DNA of 64,000 nt from contig CM028922.1 in assembly GCA_016801845.1 (NCBI GenBank), positions 10,565,001-10,629,000 of the forward strand, in the 5' to 3' direction. Every line of letters starts with the position of its first letter. Position 1 is the first letter of the stretch. Source of the DNA: Polydactylus sextarius. Taxonomy: Eukaryota; Chordata; Actinopteri; Polynemidae. Both the position numbers and the translations under genes were made by a program. Positions 33,713 to 46,440 of the stretch are shown here, piece by piece. The notes below the pieces were generated by a model. That model did no database searches. It had not been told where the DNA came from and saw only the letters and a program-made list of their open reading frames with translations.

Positions 33713-36399
33713 GATGTCTGACAAGTTGCATACAATTATTGTTTTTTTTTTAAAGCTTCACTAGCCTTTTGAAAAGCTTTTTTCTATTGAGCTTTACTTT
33801 TTTTGTATACTTTTTTTTTAGTATATCTTTGGCTCCAAGAAAGAGGATATGCATTAATGCAGTATTTAATCAAATAAAGATGTCAGCTCTATCTCAGCTT
33901 ATCTCATTGAAATCTGTCCATATTTTGAAAATATACATCTGATCAAATTATTTAGTCAGTTATTGATGTTAAAATAAGTGGGAAAACTGCAGCATTATTA
34001 TTTCACTCACACACACTTGTTTTCATAAAATTTGGCATAAAACTAGACTCGGTGCATAAGTGGGAAACTGGTCCTGGTTCAGGGAATGGTATCATGTCAG
34101 AAAAGTTAATGCAAAACCATGAAGTGCCTTAAACACAAGTAAAATAATTTTCAAATCAATATAGTCACTGATGGGTAATGTTTTCTCTCCTTTTGATCCT
34201 AGTCTGTACTCAAGCCGCAGGGGTCTGAATGACCGTAACTGATTTACAGATATTTTTTCAGAAAGTGGGGGGTTGACCAGATAGAAGAGTATTGTGATAA
34301 TCTAATATAATGGATATAAAAGAATGCAATAGTGCATTGGTTGTAAAGCAGCTTATGTGAAAACATCTCATTTTGCGGTTAAAGAAAATGTCAGGGTAAG
34401 TATTTGGGCAAGATTCTCTTTAATCTGTGAATGTCAACCGATCAAAATTGCCATCCTTAGAGTTAATTCTGCTTATAGCTTCAATAATTTGAAGAAAAAA
34501 AAAAACATCTTTTATACTTGTGATAGGTGATTATCAATCAAATCTTGAAAATGTAGAGAAGTTAAATGGGTTTTAATATTACCAACATGGGCACAATCAG
34601 GAAAACAGATAACTTACAAACATATTTAGACCACATTTATACCACCGAGGTGACACTCACTCCACTGTGAAAGCCATTGTAATGCATAGTGAGTGTTGTG
34701 GCAAACGCTGTGTGGTGATCCTTAAAGGTTGCCCTTTGCAAAGCCAAGCATTAGTGCACCTATTCAGCTGTGATGCTGCAGGAGTGACACCATGTGCCTG
34801 GGGACTTTTGAAAGGTTGAAAACTTTCGCAGTGCATAATGGTAGTAAACTAACACACCCACAAGATCAGGACAGCGGGATGATGCAGTAAGTCAGGAGAA
34901 TCTGACTCTTAAAAAAAAAAAAAAAAACTTTCAGAAACCATCCAGGTGTCCTAGAGGAGGATACCAAATCCTTAGCAGCTGCAGAGGCTCTGCTCTGCTG
35001 CTGATTCTTACGTCTTGGTAACACCGCAGAGGAGGAGGCAGAAAGGCAATTACCCAACAGGGATCAATAGTTTTAAATTAGCAAGTGTTATGCTAATTTA
35101 TTTTTAGTCCAGGGCTACTGTTTTCTTACTGAAATGTTCCCAGAGTCTCAGAGTTGGTCTGACGAGGTAATAAAAATGAAAAACCTCCTTATCAAATGAA
35201 TGTTCAAAGTTCTTAACAAAACCATATGGAAGGCTCTTGACTGGAGAGTCAGTGCTGTTCTCTTTGATTAGCGCACTGACTTACACAGAGAGGAAGTGGA
35301 TACAGATGTCTATCACATACAATTAAGCTTCCCAACATTTATAGGGTGGTGTTTGATTTTAAAAGCTCTGGTTGTCGCACATAGGTTGTGATCAGTCTCC
35401 ATGCACAGCTGGAGACATTTTATATCTGGCTCCTTCATTTCAGTTACAAGTATCCTTCTTCGCCAGGATAAATATCCTTCAAACCCACCGAAGCAGCCAC
35501 GAGAAGCTTCTGTCAGGCTTGTTTACTCTACCAAGGTATGATGGAGTGGACTGGGTCCTCCTGTGTCCTCGTCATTGTGTCATTCAGTGACGGCTCCGTG
35601 TTGAGTCACTAAGTCATTCCGCCATAGGGAGCAACAGTCTCAAATATACATCCTCATGAAATTTGTCACTCATCCATGCAGTTCTCCTGAGGGATGCCAT
35701 CTTCCCCTGTTTTTATGTCTCTAACGGCATGAAGGCTAAAAATGTTGCATCCTGGGGGTGGCATTATCCATATGTGAAACCTCCGTTTAGACATCAGCTA
35801 CTGTACGTTACATAAATGTGCAGGCGGTTTCAGATGTCAGCCCTCGTGTTTGAAAAACTGTTTGAAGTAACTTTTCTCTGAAAGATCATTTAAGGATAAT
35901 TTTTACTCTAGAAACACATAACCTTTCCAATACAAACTACAGAGTAGGACAATAGATGAAATCACAGGAAAATAATGTCGAGGGTTTCCACGTCTGTGAG
36001 ACAAAACTAGCACAAATACCAACTAAATACGTGCAGTTGGGATCAAGAAGCAGGTGAAAATTAAAGCATCTTGTGTGTGTATATATGTGTGTGCACATCC
36101 TAAATATTATTACTTGTGTAGTATAGGTGTAACCAACAATCAGACAAAACAAAAAAAATAAATAAATTCAAAATTCAAAATCAACCGACATCAACACTTC
36201 AAAAGTAGCTCTGGCCCTGTTCTGCCTTCTGAACTGGAATAATTGTGTCATTTGGATGTAATTTCACATGCACAAAGAAAATAAATTGTGTTAATGAACC
36301 ATGAAATACTGCCAATGAACCAATTGTTATGAAGGAGTTTTTTTCATGACAGATCAGTAAATGGAATGTGCTTTTTTTCCATTTTCTTTCCCCATAAGA
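33713..36399. other. Noncoding DNA, possible old repeat at 34030-34420
   Basis: No exon recognised. 34030-34420 contains phrases (TTAAACACAAGTAAAATAATTTTCAA, AGAGTATTGTGATAATCTAATATAATGGATATAAAAG) that resemble a widespread fish repeat, but too diverged to name. An A-tract lies at 34911-34926. Frames at 34866-35057 and 35372-35590 are not coding-like. Confidence 0.4.
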
Positions 36400-36735
36400 G
36401 AGTCTAAGTTTGCAGCACAGCCTGTGGTGCTTTGAGGCTGTATTTTGAGCTGAATGCTAACATGATGATGTTTGGGACGAGCATGTGTTAAGAATGTTAG
36501 CTAAAATTCAGTTGAGGCTAAACAGGATGCAATTCATTTCGAAGATATTCTCAAGGCTTTTTGAAAGTTAGATGTTACGTAATGATGATCATCAATGCAG
36601 ATCAATCCGTACTCACTGTGGTGCCACATCACATGATTATTTGTGGCAGTTCATCCAGTGGTTGCAGAGATCCTGAAAAGGAAAGTCAGTAGGTAGCTAA
36701 AGTCATCAGGCTTTAACCTTTATAGAAATTGACTG
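36400..36735 (+). repeat. Repeat A, copy 3 (longest)
   Basis: It follows the repeat over most of its length: GAGAGTCTAAGTTTGCAGCA, GCTTTGAGGCTGTATTTTGAG, GAATGCTAACATGATGATG, then GCAGTTCATCCAGTGGTTGC and AAGTCATCAGGCTTTAACC at the end. The order agrees with copies 1 and 2 and extends the 5' side of the family. Confidence 0.6.
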
Positions 36736-39700
36736 GCTGTATATACTTTCACCCCAACTGATTTAGAGCTGTAACAAATACAACAAGTACAGGTCCAGGC
36801 TGAGTGATGACTATCTTCAAGCTGTACTCAGATTTTCAACTGTGACCTACGTCAGGCCAAATGTAGCTCGACTGTGTTAGCAGAGGTGCTGTCAGATGTC
36901 TGGCCAGAAGTAGAACAGTACATGTGTGCTCAGGGATTTCATTTTTTATTATTATTATTTTTATTTCAGTGCAAGATATGGCCAAGTTGGTTATTTTTAT
37001 TTAGTGTCAAAGCAAGGAAAAAAACAACTGCACCAAATGTTGAGTACAAATATATATAATGAGGCATAGAAACCTCTGTTTTTGTTAAATATGTGGGAAC
37101 TATCAATAATTCATAATTCATGATTCATATGTTCAGAAATACTGCACTTTTTAAGTTTAAGTCCCACGGTCTAGATGCTGGATGTGAACAGCAGGAGGAT
37201 GAGGATGATTTTCAGTTGAACTACATGGAACATCCTTTGAGATAATGGTGACAATTGGAAGGTGCTGGGTGGCACAGTAGAGGGAATGGCAAGATTGCAA
37301 TTATATAAGGTAATGTTGGAATTTGTGAGTGACAGTAATGGTAAAATGTAGTTATTTCTGTCACAATAGTGTGAGGAAGATAAAGAGGTCTCATATGAAT
37401 GGCAATGAAACGTCTTGTTTTTTGTTTTTAAACCAAGCATGCAAGTTCTCCAGAGCACTCAATTTTTTAAAGGGGATAATAATCATAATATTTGGTTGAT
37501 GCAGTGATTAACAGAGACTGTAAAAATAAGAGCCTATAAAAGGGCAGCTTTAGTTTGACATATCAATAATGATTTTTTACGATGACGATGAGAACAAACC
37601 TGAGAAATGGCACTCAGGCTCTTAAATACAAGGGTTCAGACAGAGGGTGCTGGAATAAAAATATTGATTTAATCCCATACCCTCCTTCACCTGAGTTAAT
37701 GAATCATTATTTTAACTTATGTACCCCAAGGATATATGAAGTATTGTCTGACTGGTCCAGTACATTGGATGATTAGCTATCTCATTAAGAGTGGAGATGG
37801 AGTGTGTAAATCTCAAGAGAGATGGAACATGGAGAGGAGTTGTACAAGCAATATGTGCAGCCATGACACACACTGTCTGCACTGTCTCTCTCTAGTCTTT
37901 ACTGTCTGGCACCAATCACAACCACGAGACACTGTACTCGCTTTTGTCACTGTTGTTTGAGCATTAAAAACAAGATGGTCTGCACATTAATCATCTTTAA
38001 ATTTTGCTTTTAAGGCCTTTAAGGCTATTCGTGCTTCATGTCAGAGTTTGTGATGGTTGGTTACATTTGTCCAACAATATAACCCATATACCAATCTGAC
38101 CTGACAGTTTTATCACAGCTCAGACATGCCTGCCTGTAAGAGTGACAAGGGATGTCACATCCACCCTGACATAGCAGTGCTAACATGAATTAGTATTTGA
38201 GCGTCACGATAGAGTCACATGTAGGTCAGCAGCTTCAAAAAAAGGCAAAACTGACTTTAAAGGATTGCTGTCAGGACCACGTGCAATATTAATGAAAACA
38301 CAGAATTCAAAACAAAACAAACTGTTCTCTCCTCACAGAAAGCACATCGAACACTCTTACTGTACAGCTAAATATGTTCTGCTGATGAGAGAACAAACTA
38401 AATTCCTTTTATTTTAACGATGGTACAGTATTGATCGCTGATGCTTTATAGCCTGAAGACATATATGCAGGGTACTCATTGTGCAGTGTTCATTAACATC
38501 CACTGAACGATCCTGAACGAGGTTCTGAATCAGTATAAGGGAGAGAGCAGCATCTGTTTGTACTCAGGCAATTGAGGTTTGTTTTTTTCTCTATAGATGA
38601 CTATATATATATCCTTGAAAGAGTACAATCTACAGGAGTGTAATAATGCAATTTAACCAGGACTTTGTTGTTATCATTGTTAACAGTAATAAATATGTAT
38701 TCAGGTTGTTAAGCGGTCATGGTTTCTAAGAAATCTTTTGTCTTGACATTCCTCTGGAAGATACTTGTACACCAACCTACAGATTGTTATACACCAACAC
38801 ATACCAAATTAAATATGGTATTCCTGTCCTGACAGCAAGACAATGCATGCTGGAAGTGTGGGATGTAACATGACTGAAAATATACACTGCTTATATTATA
38901 CCTCTGCTATTTTGGGGTGGGAATGCTACATTTCCATTCTTTCCCTTCTGTTTTATTATTTGGTCATTTCTTTCAGGTGGTGGACAGATATGGAAAGGGA
39001 GAAGCGTGCGTACCCATACAATCGGTAGAAATTGTCTCACAGTTCCCACCTCTTAGCCTCTCCTCCCCCCAGAGAGGAGCCTAAGTTTTAAGGATCAATG
39101 CCACATAAAATAGTTGTGTCCCAAAAGTTGTGAAAGTTAGATATTACAGTTATATATTACCCATATTGTGGGCGGAACCTTTTTTTTTTTTTTTTTTCGC
39201 ATGGTGTTTGTGTGTGTGAAAGAGAGATGGAATGACTGAGATAGAGTGGGAGTAAAGGAAAAGCGAGAGAACTGTCTCCAGCAGTGTCCTCATATTATTT
39301 ATTTATTTTTTTACATAATTTTTTTTTTTTGGAGGAGTGAAATGATGAAGAGCAAATCTGTGTAGTTGACTAGAGCTACTTTGATCTTCCTCTGTGACCT
39401 GCTTCAGTGCTGACCTTTACCCTCTATGTTAAAACATCCATCATTCACAGCGCTGGGTTGAGGACAGGGCAACCCCATTTCCCCTCTCTTGCACAGCTTT
39501 GGAACACCTGCGTAGTTACCCAAGTGGAGAAAAGTGCAGGTGGGGCTGGACACTGGGGGCAGGAGATATTTCATGTATTCATCCACCTTTCCATCTAAGT
39601 GACTGTTCACCTCCACAAACTTTATATCTATGTACTTTTACACCTTAAATTTGTCTCTTCGCAATCTGTTGTCCTTCTCAAAAGCTCAAAGCTGCTTCAA

Positions 39701-41538
39701 AATACAGACACCTGCATTGTGTTGAATAACATGTCACTTGGCATAATTATACAGGGTGTGTGGGATTTTTTTAAATGATTATAATGAAGCAAAGAAAATA
39801 ATTCAATCATTTTCAATTATCAGAAGCACTGTAATTGCTTTTCCACATACTAATCAAACAAAACAAAAACAACCTGCTAATGATTTTATTTTCTGTCGTT
39901 TGTTGTGTCTAATTGATGAGAGATGAATTGATAGTGTTCATTTATTGTATTGAAGAGGTTAACGTATGATTTCTTGTTTATTTTCATTGATTTTCCATTA
40001 AAAACTGAAAAAAATAAATATGAAGTCCTTTTAAACACTTTTCTGCTTTCTATGTAAGATGTGCTATAACCTGTGGTTGAGACACAGAGATTAATTTCTT
40101 TTCATCTGTTTGGGGTTGAGTTAGCTCCTTGCAAGTTTTGAGGTGGATGTCACTGTAAATGCCACGTAGTTGTGGCAAGTACAGACAAACCAGAAGTGAA
40201 AGAACCTCCACTATATTCAAAGTTTGCCTTTTTAAGGGCAATAATGCCCGTCAGTTAACTACAATGATGATGGACAAACACAGTTAGATCAGATAAACGC
40301 TATATACCAGTATTGTTGTTAACTGTGATTGGGTATAGATTTGGCTGTATGTCCAAACTGAGTCACCCACGTTACTGGTTCATACTGGGTACATGGGAAA
40401 AAAACATTAGAGTGCAATCATGGCTCTCTGTGGAATTAAAGCACGACCTTGCTACTGTAACAATTCAGAACTAACCAAAGCAATATGACACTGGTGTTTT
40501 ATTAGCAGCATATATGTGACCATACATCTATTATCAAGAACAAAGGTTTTTTTTAGAGGTTTTAAGGTTATACACAAACACATGAGTAATAGAGCCCTGT
40601 CAGAAACACTTTGTTTCTTTTACCCCCATGTGTACTGTTACATCCCAGAATATACAGGAGATCATTTTATATTCACATTTCATGAATATTTAAATATGCT
40701 CACATTTTACTGTAATGAAACATTTAAATGGATTTGCTCATTTTGGCCATTATATTAAGACTGGGAAGCCTAAGATTAGGCTAAGGCTATAATCAGAAGA
40801 TTATGATATCAAGTTTTTGAATATTTTTTGAGCTGATACTTGTGATCACACCACTGCAATCTGGGAGAAAAACTTGGAAACTTCCCTGGTAGAGTCAGTT
40901 ATTACTTTTTCCTATCATCAGGTGGTTTAGAGATCTCTCCACAGGTAACAAGAATGTGTTACATAACAGCAAAAGTGGTCAGTAGGGCCATTGGTGTTAA
41001 ACTGCCTGAGCTACATTGCATTTTAATCAAGAGAGTGAATTCAAAGGCTTGAAAGATGTTTGAGTTTCCTCTTCATCTCTGGAGAGTTTGAACTTCTTCC
41101 TGCTGGGTGACGACCGCTCTATGTTACATGCAGTTGAGGATGAGATTTGCGTTAAAAAAAAAACAGGTCAACGGTCATGTGAGGTGAGGTGACGCTTTAA
41201 CTGTTGACAGATGGAAGAGATGGTAGCTGGATGTACTGTGTATTCTATTTTTATGCTGCTGGTTTTTGTGCTGTATTTGATGCTGCTTTCTGAGGAAGCT
41301 ACAGCAAATCTTACTTTTTTATTCATTTGCTTTAAGTGCAATAAGCTTCTATATGTTTATATGTTATGTTTAAGTTCCACCAATGCACCTTTGTCTTTGG
41401 TAATCCATGTTTTTATATCGACAAGGAATCAAATGAAAAGCTGGTGTAAAGTGTTTTACAGCAACATGCTGACAGAACATTACCACCCAGATCTACACAG
41501 CTTTTAACTTCTTTTAACTCTCTTTAGTCATGACAAAC
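36736..41538. other. Noncoding DNA, no gene seen
   Basis: No exon or transposon recognised. Simple tracts: ATT-rich at 36938-36965, T-runs at 39179-39197 and 39299-39331. Short frames (37171-37458, 40516-40758, 41211-41507) show no domain and are AT-biased. Confidence 0.5.
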
Positions 41539-41573
41539 GAATGATACTGTTACTCCAGGCAACAGTATCATTC
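41539..41573. repeat. Perfect 13-bp inverted repeat with 9-nt loop
   Basis: GAATGATACTGTT (41539-41551), loop of nine bases, exact complement AACAGTATCATTC (41561-41573). No T-run follows and no small RNA gene can be claimed. Confidence 0.92.
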
Positions 41574-44500
41574 ATTTAAATTTGTGCCTCTGGCCTCTGT
41601 GCACTAAATTGTTTTAGTCCATCCATTTTAGTTTAGTAATTATAGCTTCTTTTTTTATATTTTATTTTTTTATTAAACACTGAGGGAATTATCTGTCTCT
41701 TCATCTGCTAAATGTTTTCTTTTAGTCGTGAGCAGGTAACAGACAGTGAGCTCTTTTACTTTTCACAGTTTCCAGCTGTGGTGGGAAATGAGGTTGACAG
41801 GAGCATCGAGACCGGACCAAAATGGCAACATCATGAGCCATAAAACTGAAACAATGAGCTGAAAGACAATTAAATTAAGACAATAGAAATGGGGCGGAAC
41901 CTCCAACACCTTATTCATCACAAACAGTACCTCACTGATGCATTTTTAATATAAAATATGTTGTTTTGGGCCAATCAATTTGAAAGTGAGTGGAGCAAAT
42001 TTCATGTCAAGCTTTTCTGCTGTACACAAAGGAAATGTTCTGGCTTTTTTTCCCAGTAAAACTAGAAAACCTTATACATGAAAATGAATTCATGCCCCAC
42101 CCCTCCACCCCTGACTTCACTCTCTTGTTGCTTGATTGTTATTCAAAATGGTAGTGTTGGAATTGTGTCGCACACTGTCAGTCAGCTGGTTGCACATCTT
42201 GTCAGTAGAAATTGAGTACAAAAACACACCATTTCCTGCACTGCTGTGACAATTAAATACATCTGTACATAGGTGGGTAATGAAGAGTCAAGATAAACGT
42301 TGATGTAAGGTTTGAGACAAATACACACGCGGTTCAAAACATTATTGACCGAGTAATTAATCCTTTACTAAATCTTGCTGCTTCATCAGCCTCACTCACA
42401 TTCCTGATAAATCAGTGCAGGTCAGCCTTTAAGGAGGGGACTAATGCTTAAGTCTCCCTCTGAACACCATTAACCTGTCTGTGTAAAAAGGACACAGGAA
42501 GGAGACCATTGATTGTGCTTTAATCTCTCACTCGCAACCTGCTTTCTAGCAGTTGGGCTAATTGAACTTCCATTGGTTTTAATATTAATCCAATTGTTAA
42601 AACACACACTGCATTTGCTCCATGTGGCTATCCTCAAAGTATAAGATTTGAATGTGATGTTTAGAATCTTCAAAATGATGAAACAACCTCCAATATGTAA
42701 TTATAAACCGCACCACAACAGATGGTGGTTTGCAAATAATCTCGCAACAAACATTTCACTCAACAAATATAACTGTTTTCTGTCTTATTTTAGATGGTTT
42801 CCTCTGAGATAATGCTGGATAATGACAGAAACACGCTGTCATCAGATCAAAATTTCTCTTCTTCGTCTGCCCTCCTGGTGTCTCTTTGTTAGTCTGATCA
42901 TATGGGCCATTTTATTCATTTATCTAGCTCAAATGCAAAGCATAACTGTGAATGTTAGAAGTGAAAACTAAACAACTAAAAGAATGCAAGCAGTATAAGG
43001 TCAGTCTTGTTGCTATGCAACACATTTTTTTTTGACGGTTAAGTGCTATCTAAATTGAAATGAGTTTGCTAATCTGAAAAAGGAAATAAAAACTGACAGA
43101 TGAAGTTCATGGGTGATCTGCTTGCACTTGAAGGCAAAGACCAACCAGCCCTGAAACTGAGGTTGTGGATACATGATATCTACATACACAGAGCATGAAT
43201 ATTAACCATGATATGCTGCATAATGATTATGTGTGGCCTGTTCTTTTTTTCATTTATGTAATGTGCTGAGATTCTTGTATGATTGCAATCTTTTAATTTT
43301 TTTCATGAAATTGTTTTTTTTTGTGGGCAAATGTGTTGGTTGAACACTAGAACAATGTAATAGTGCATTTTAAGTGGGATCACTTTGGGCCCTTGTACAA
43401 ATTAGTATTATTGTTCTCATTTGCTAAAGTATGCAGCCCAGTTTTGTCATAGGATTTCATATCAGTTGGTGTTACATGACAGGCAGGCTCTGTCCTGGGG
43501 GTCTGAGGGTTGCTCTGAATGATGATGTGATGCCAGATGGTCTTTGTCAGGCAGATTTTTTTTTCTCCTGTGGGTCTGGAGCTTGCCCTGTACAACATTA
43601 TCAGCCTGTCACTACAAACTCATAGACAGGGAAATAAGATGGAAGGGCAACAAATAAATAATATGATGTGTAGCTTTATTACTCACTAATGTTTTGTGAC
43701 TGCCCCTCTTCAGTGATGTATAGCTGGACCACTCCCTTTTCTGTCCTCCACAACCTTACTGTCCCTCCTGGCTGTCACAGACATAGCTATGGACACATCT
43801 TTGTGTAGATCATGGAAAAATTTCCCTTTGGTCTACACATTCCTCTGTCCTTTCATTACCTTTACTTGATTGTGTCTGACTTAAGATATAATTAGTGATA
43901 ATCCTGTCTATAACAGATTCAAGCAGCTCTGATGGGCTATCCCTGTTTGATCAGCTTTTGCTATTTTCTTGGTCCAGATGCATCTCTCAAAAAAAGTAAG
44001 TGAGGCTGAAGGAGTAAAATCAAGGAGACTAAATTCTATGAATGAGGCTTGAGAATAGACAATAGCTACAGCAGAAATCTTTCTCTGGACCAAAAGATGT
44101 TGTTTAGAAATCCTTTTCTAATTGAGCACTGCAGATGATTAGACAAATTTGTCAGTACAACACTGCAGATGTTATCTCCTCATGACCATAACAATCCAAA
44201 TTCTCTCTGTTGTCAGTGTTTTCTCATTTCTTCCTTCTTGTAAAACTGCCTGAATTGTGAAACAAATGCAAAGAGACAGACACCTGGAATTACCAGCAAC
44301 ATAAAGCCAAAACTCAATCAAAACCGTTTATTTCTTTGAGTCCACACTCAATCTGGTCCTGACTGTCAGCATGAGGAATTGAGTCATCATATGTCAGTCT
44401 ATTAAGACCAGGTCAAACCTGTAAACCAGACTCAACTCAATTTCATTTCACATTATTCATGTAGTGTGACACATTAGCTGATATCTGACAATGGTGGGGA

Positions 44501-45479
44501 AATTAACCAATCAATGCTGGGTTACATATTTATCCTGCCTTTCAGTCATTTCAGTCTCAGAAGATGACACCAAAAAAGTTCTGAATAAGAAACACTAGAC
44601 TCTCTTAAATAACTCAATGAATCTTAGTTGTTGGCAGTGATTTCAAGGTCTGGACATAGGTAAGAGCAGGGTTCATTCTTGTTTGCTAGAAGAATGTGTG
44701 CTCAAACACATTTGCACTTTGTAACCTTTGGTGTTATCACACAGTTGTCTTTCTGCAAAGGATCTCTCACATTGAGCTCTGCGAGCATGCCAAGGCGTCA
44801 CCGCTCCTACTCAAAATCCATCAAGGGGCCAACGGTCAACTGCGGGTCAGATGATAGGAAAAGGTGATGATTTGTTGGCCCTTGCTGCCACCAATCTGTC
44901 GCAGCCAAGAAGACTTGCCCATGGAAGGACAGAGATGAAAAGGGCACTGCAGAATAATGCCCCCACACAATGCTTGGGTGCTGAGGGAGAGATATCTCTC
45001 ACAGAGGTGCCAAAACATGGCCCAGATACTTGCTTCTAATGAAAGTGGAAGGCAGAAGAAGCAGCAAGTGGCTGAAGAGAAGAAAGCAACTGACAAGTCC
45101 CACTTGGGTGTACTTTGGCAGTACAGAAATCTCTTAAAGTGTCACCTGGAGACTCAAAGTGATTTAACTTCTATTCCTGAAAACAGTGATACTATTAGAG
45201 AGAGGAGAGTTATAATATGGATAAACATTAAAGCCATGAGAGGGAAGACTATGTGTAAGTGCTACACAGTGACTCAAGACATTTATTGAAGTAGTTGCTC
45301 ATATGCACATATTTTTAACATTTAGCACTGATATTAATAAATAGAGCCCTCATCAAGCTGTGATCATCATAATCCAAAGACAACTACACAACATCAGCAC
45401 AAACACAGTACAATAACATGCTCACGGTTGTGTTACTGTCATTTATACAAGTAATTGTATCTTTATTATGAAATATTCC
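41574..45479. other. Noncoding DNA with a possible conserved block
   Basis: No gene recognised. 42340-42720 is free of simple repeats, with recurring TAATTAAT, GCTAATTG and ATTAATCCAATTG words, and is a candidate conserved noncoding block. Frames at 43431-43625 and 44836-45289 overlap on both strands, without any domain. Confidence 0.45.
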
Positions 45480-45860
45480 CTTACCTACATCGGTCAGGTG
45501 GTCATTATGGCAGCCGATCCCTCACACACCCCATCCCCTCCCCTGCCTTGTTCTCTGGGTTTTCTTGACAAATCCCAAGGTGCTTCCAGTCCACATAGGA
45601 AGTGTAATCCCTCCAGTTTGTTCTGTTTCTGCCCTGGGGTTTTTTCCCTGTAGTACATGCTTAAAATACCTCCCTAAGAATACATCCAGAAGGCATCCTG
45701 CACTACCTCATCTGTCTCTCCACAACACAAAGGAGCAGCGGTTTTATTCAGAGGCCCCTCTGGATGTCTGTGCTCCTCACCCTGTTCCTGAGGGTGAACA
45801 CCCTCATTCTGGGAAAATTGATTTGGGCTATTTTGGGTCCAAACGTAGATCAGTTGGTAA
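45480..45860 (-). mobile_element. LINE reverse-strand remnant, family 2
   Basis: On the minus strand, pieces of a LINE C-terminal region appear in order in different frames: RMPSGCILREVF (about 45710-45675, after a stop) and then NWRDYTSYVDWKHLG (about 45620-45575). The latter matches the conserved RTRWRDYI..LAWERLG segment that I recall from abundant fish LINEs. Stops and shifts break every frame. The clade is uncertain. It differs from the LINE at 16700-17690. Confidence 0.78.
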
Positions 45861-46394
45861 AGCAAGAGATACACTTTTAGGATTAGCTCACTCTTTAACA
45901 TACTGATCAGGCTGTAAGTCATGGTTTGATTAATTAAGTTTTCATCACAGGCAAAAACAAACAAATACTCAAGTTAGAGGATTGATTCTATGACTGTTAA
46001 GACCACATGATGTTTAATTATGTATTTACAAATACATTTTTACCTAAATAATTAGAGGACAGCAAATATATAAGTCATGGTTTCATGGTGATAATCATAG
46101 CATTTCAGCTTAGAGCAAAATCTAATAAGATGTATTCCTACAACTTATTGGAATAGATTAGAGTAATACATCTTCTCGTACTCTCCTTTGAGAACCCAGG
46201 TATACAGATGGGGTGGATGGAGATGCAGATGGAGTGCTTCTATTAATATCTTTGCAATAAGGCAGTGCAGAAATCTTGATCAAATAGATAGAAGCTGTAG
46301 AATCGCCACCCTTGAGTCCTAGGTGCTCAGGACTGTATGTAACTTTGCAGCGATAGCTTGGAGGCAGAATATCAGAGCTTGACAGACACATGAT
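45861..46394. other. Noncoding DNA, no gene seen
   Basis: Ordinary AT-rich sequence. The text near 45846-45870 (GTAGATCAGTTGGTAAAGC) resembles a tRNA A box, but there is no B box or cloverleaf. Confidence 0.5.
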
Positions 46395-46440
46395 TTCAGA
46401 ATCAGAATCTTTTTATTGTTATTGAACAAGTACAGCAAGA
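46395..46440 (-). repeat. Possible LINE 3' tail (reverse strand)
   Basis: TCAGAATCAGAATCTTTTTATTG followed by TTATTGAACAAGTAC resembles the antisense of the terminal repeat of fish LINEs (AATCAGAATCAG...TTTATTG). It is short and isolated; a 5'-truncated LINE insertion would explain it. Confidence 0.4.

Noticed and set aside
42835..42875. ATCAGATCAAAATTTC shared with repeat A copy 4
   Set aside because: Only about 15 bases match and the flanks do not, so chance is as likely as a repeat fragment.
44836..45289. Overlapping frames on both strands of 60-110 codons
   Set aside because: No similarity to known proteins and coding potential on several frames at once, which points to base composition rather than a gene.
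45846..45870. tRNA A-box-like GTAGATCAGTTGGTAAAGC
   Set aside because: No B box at the proper distance and no cloverleaf can be drawn. It lies at the edge of a LINE relic.
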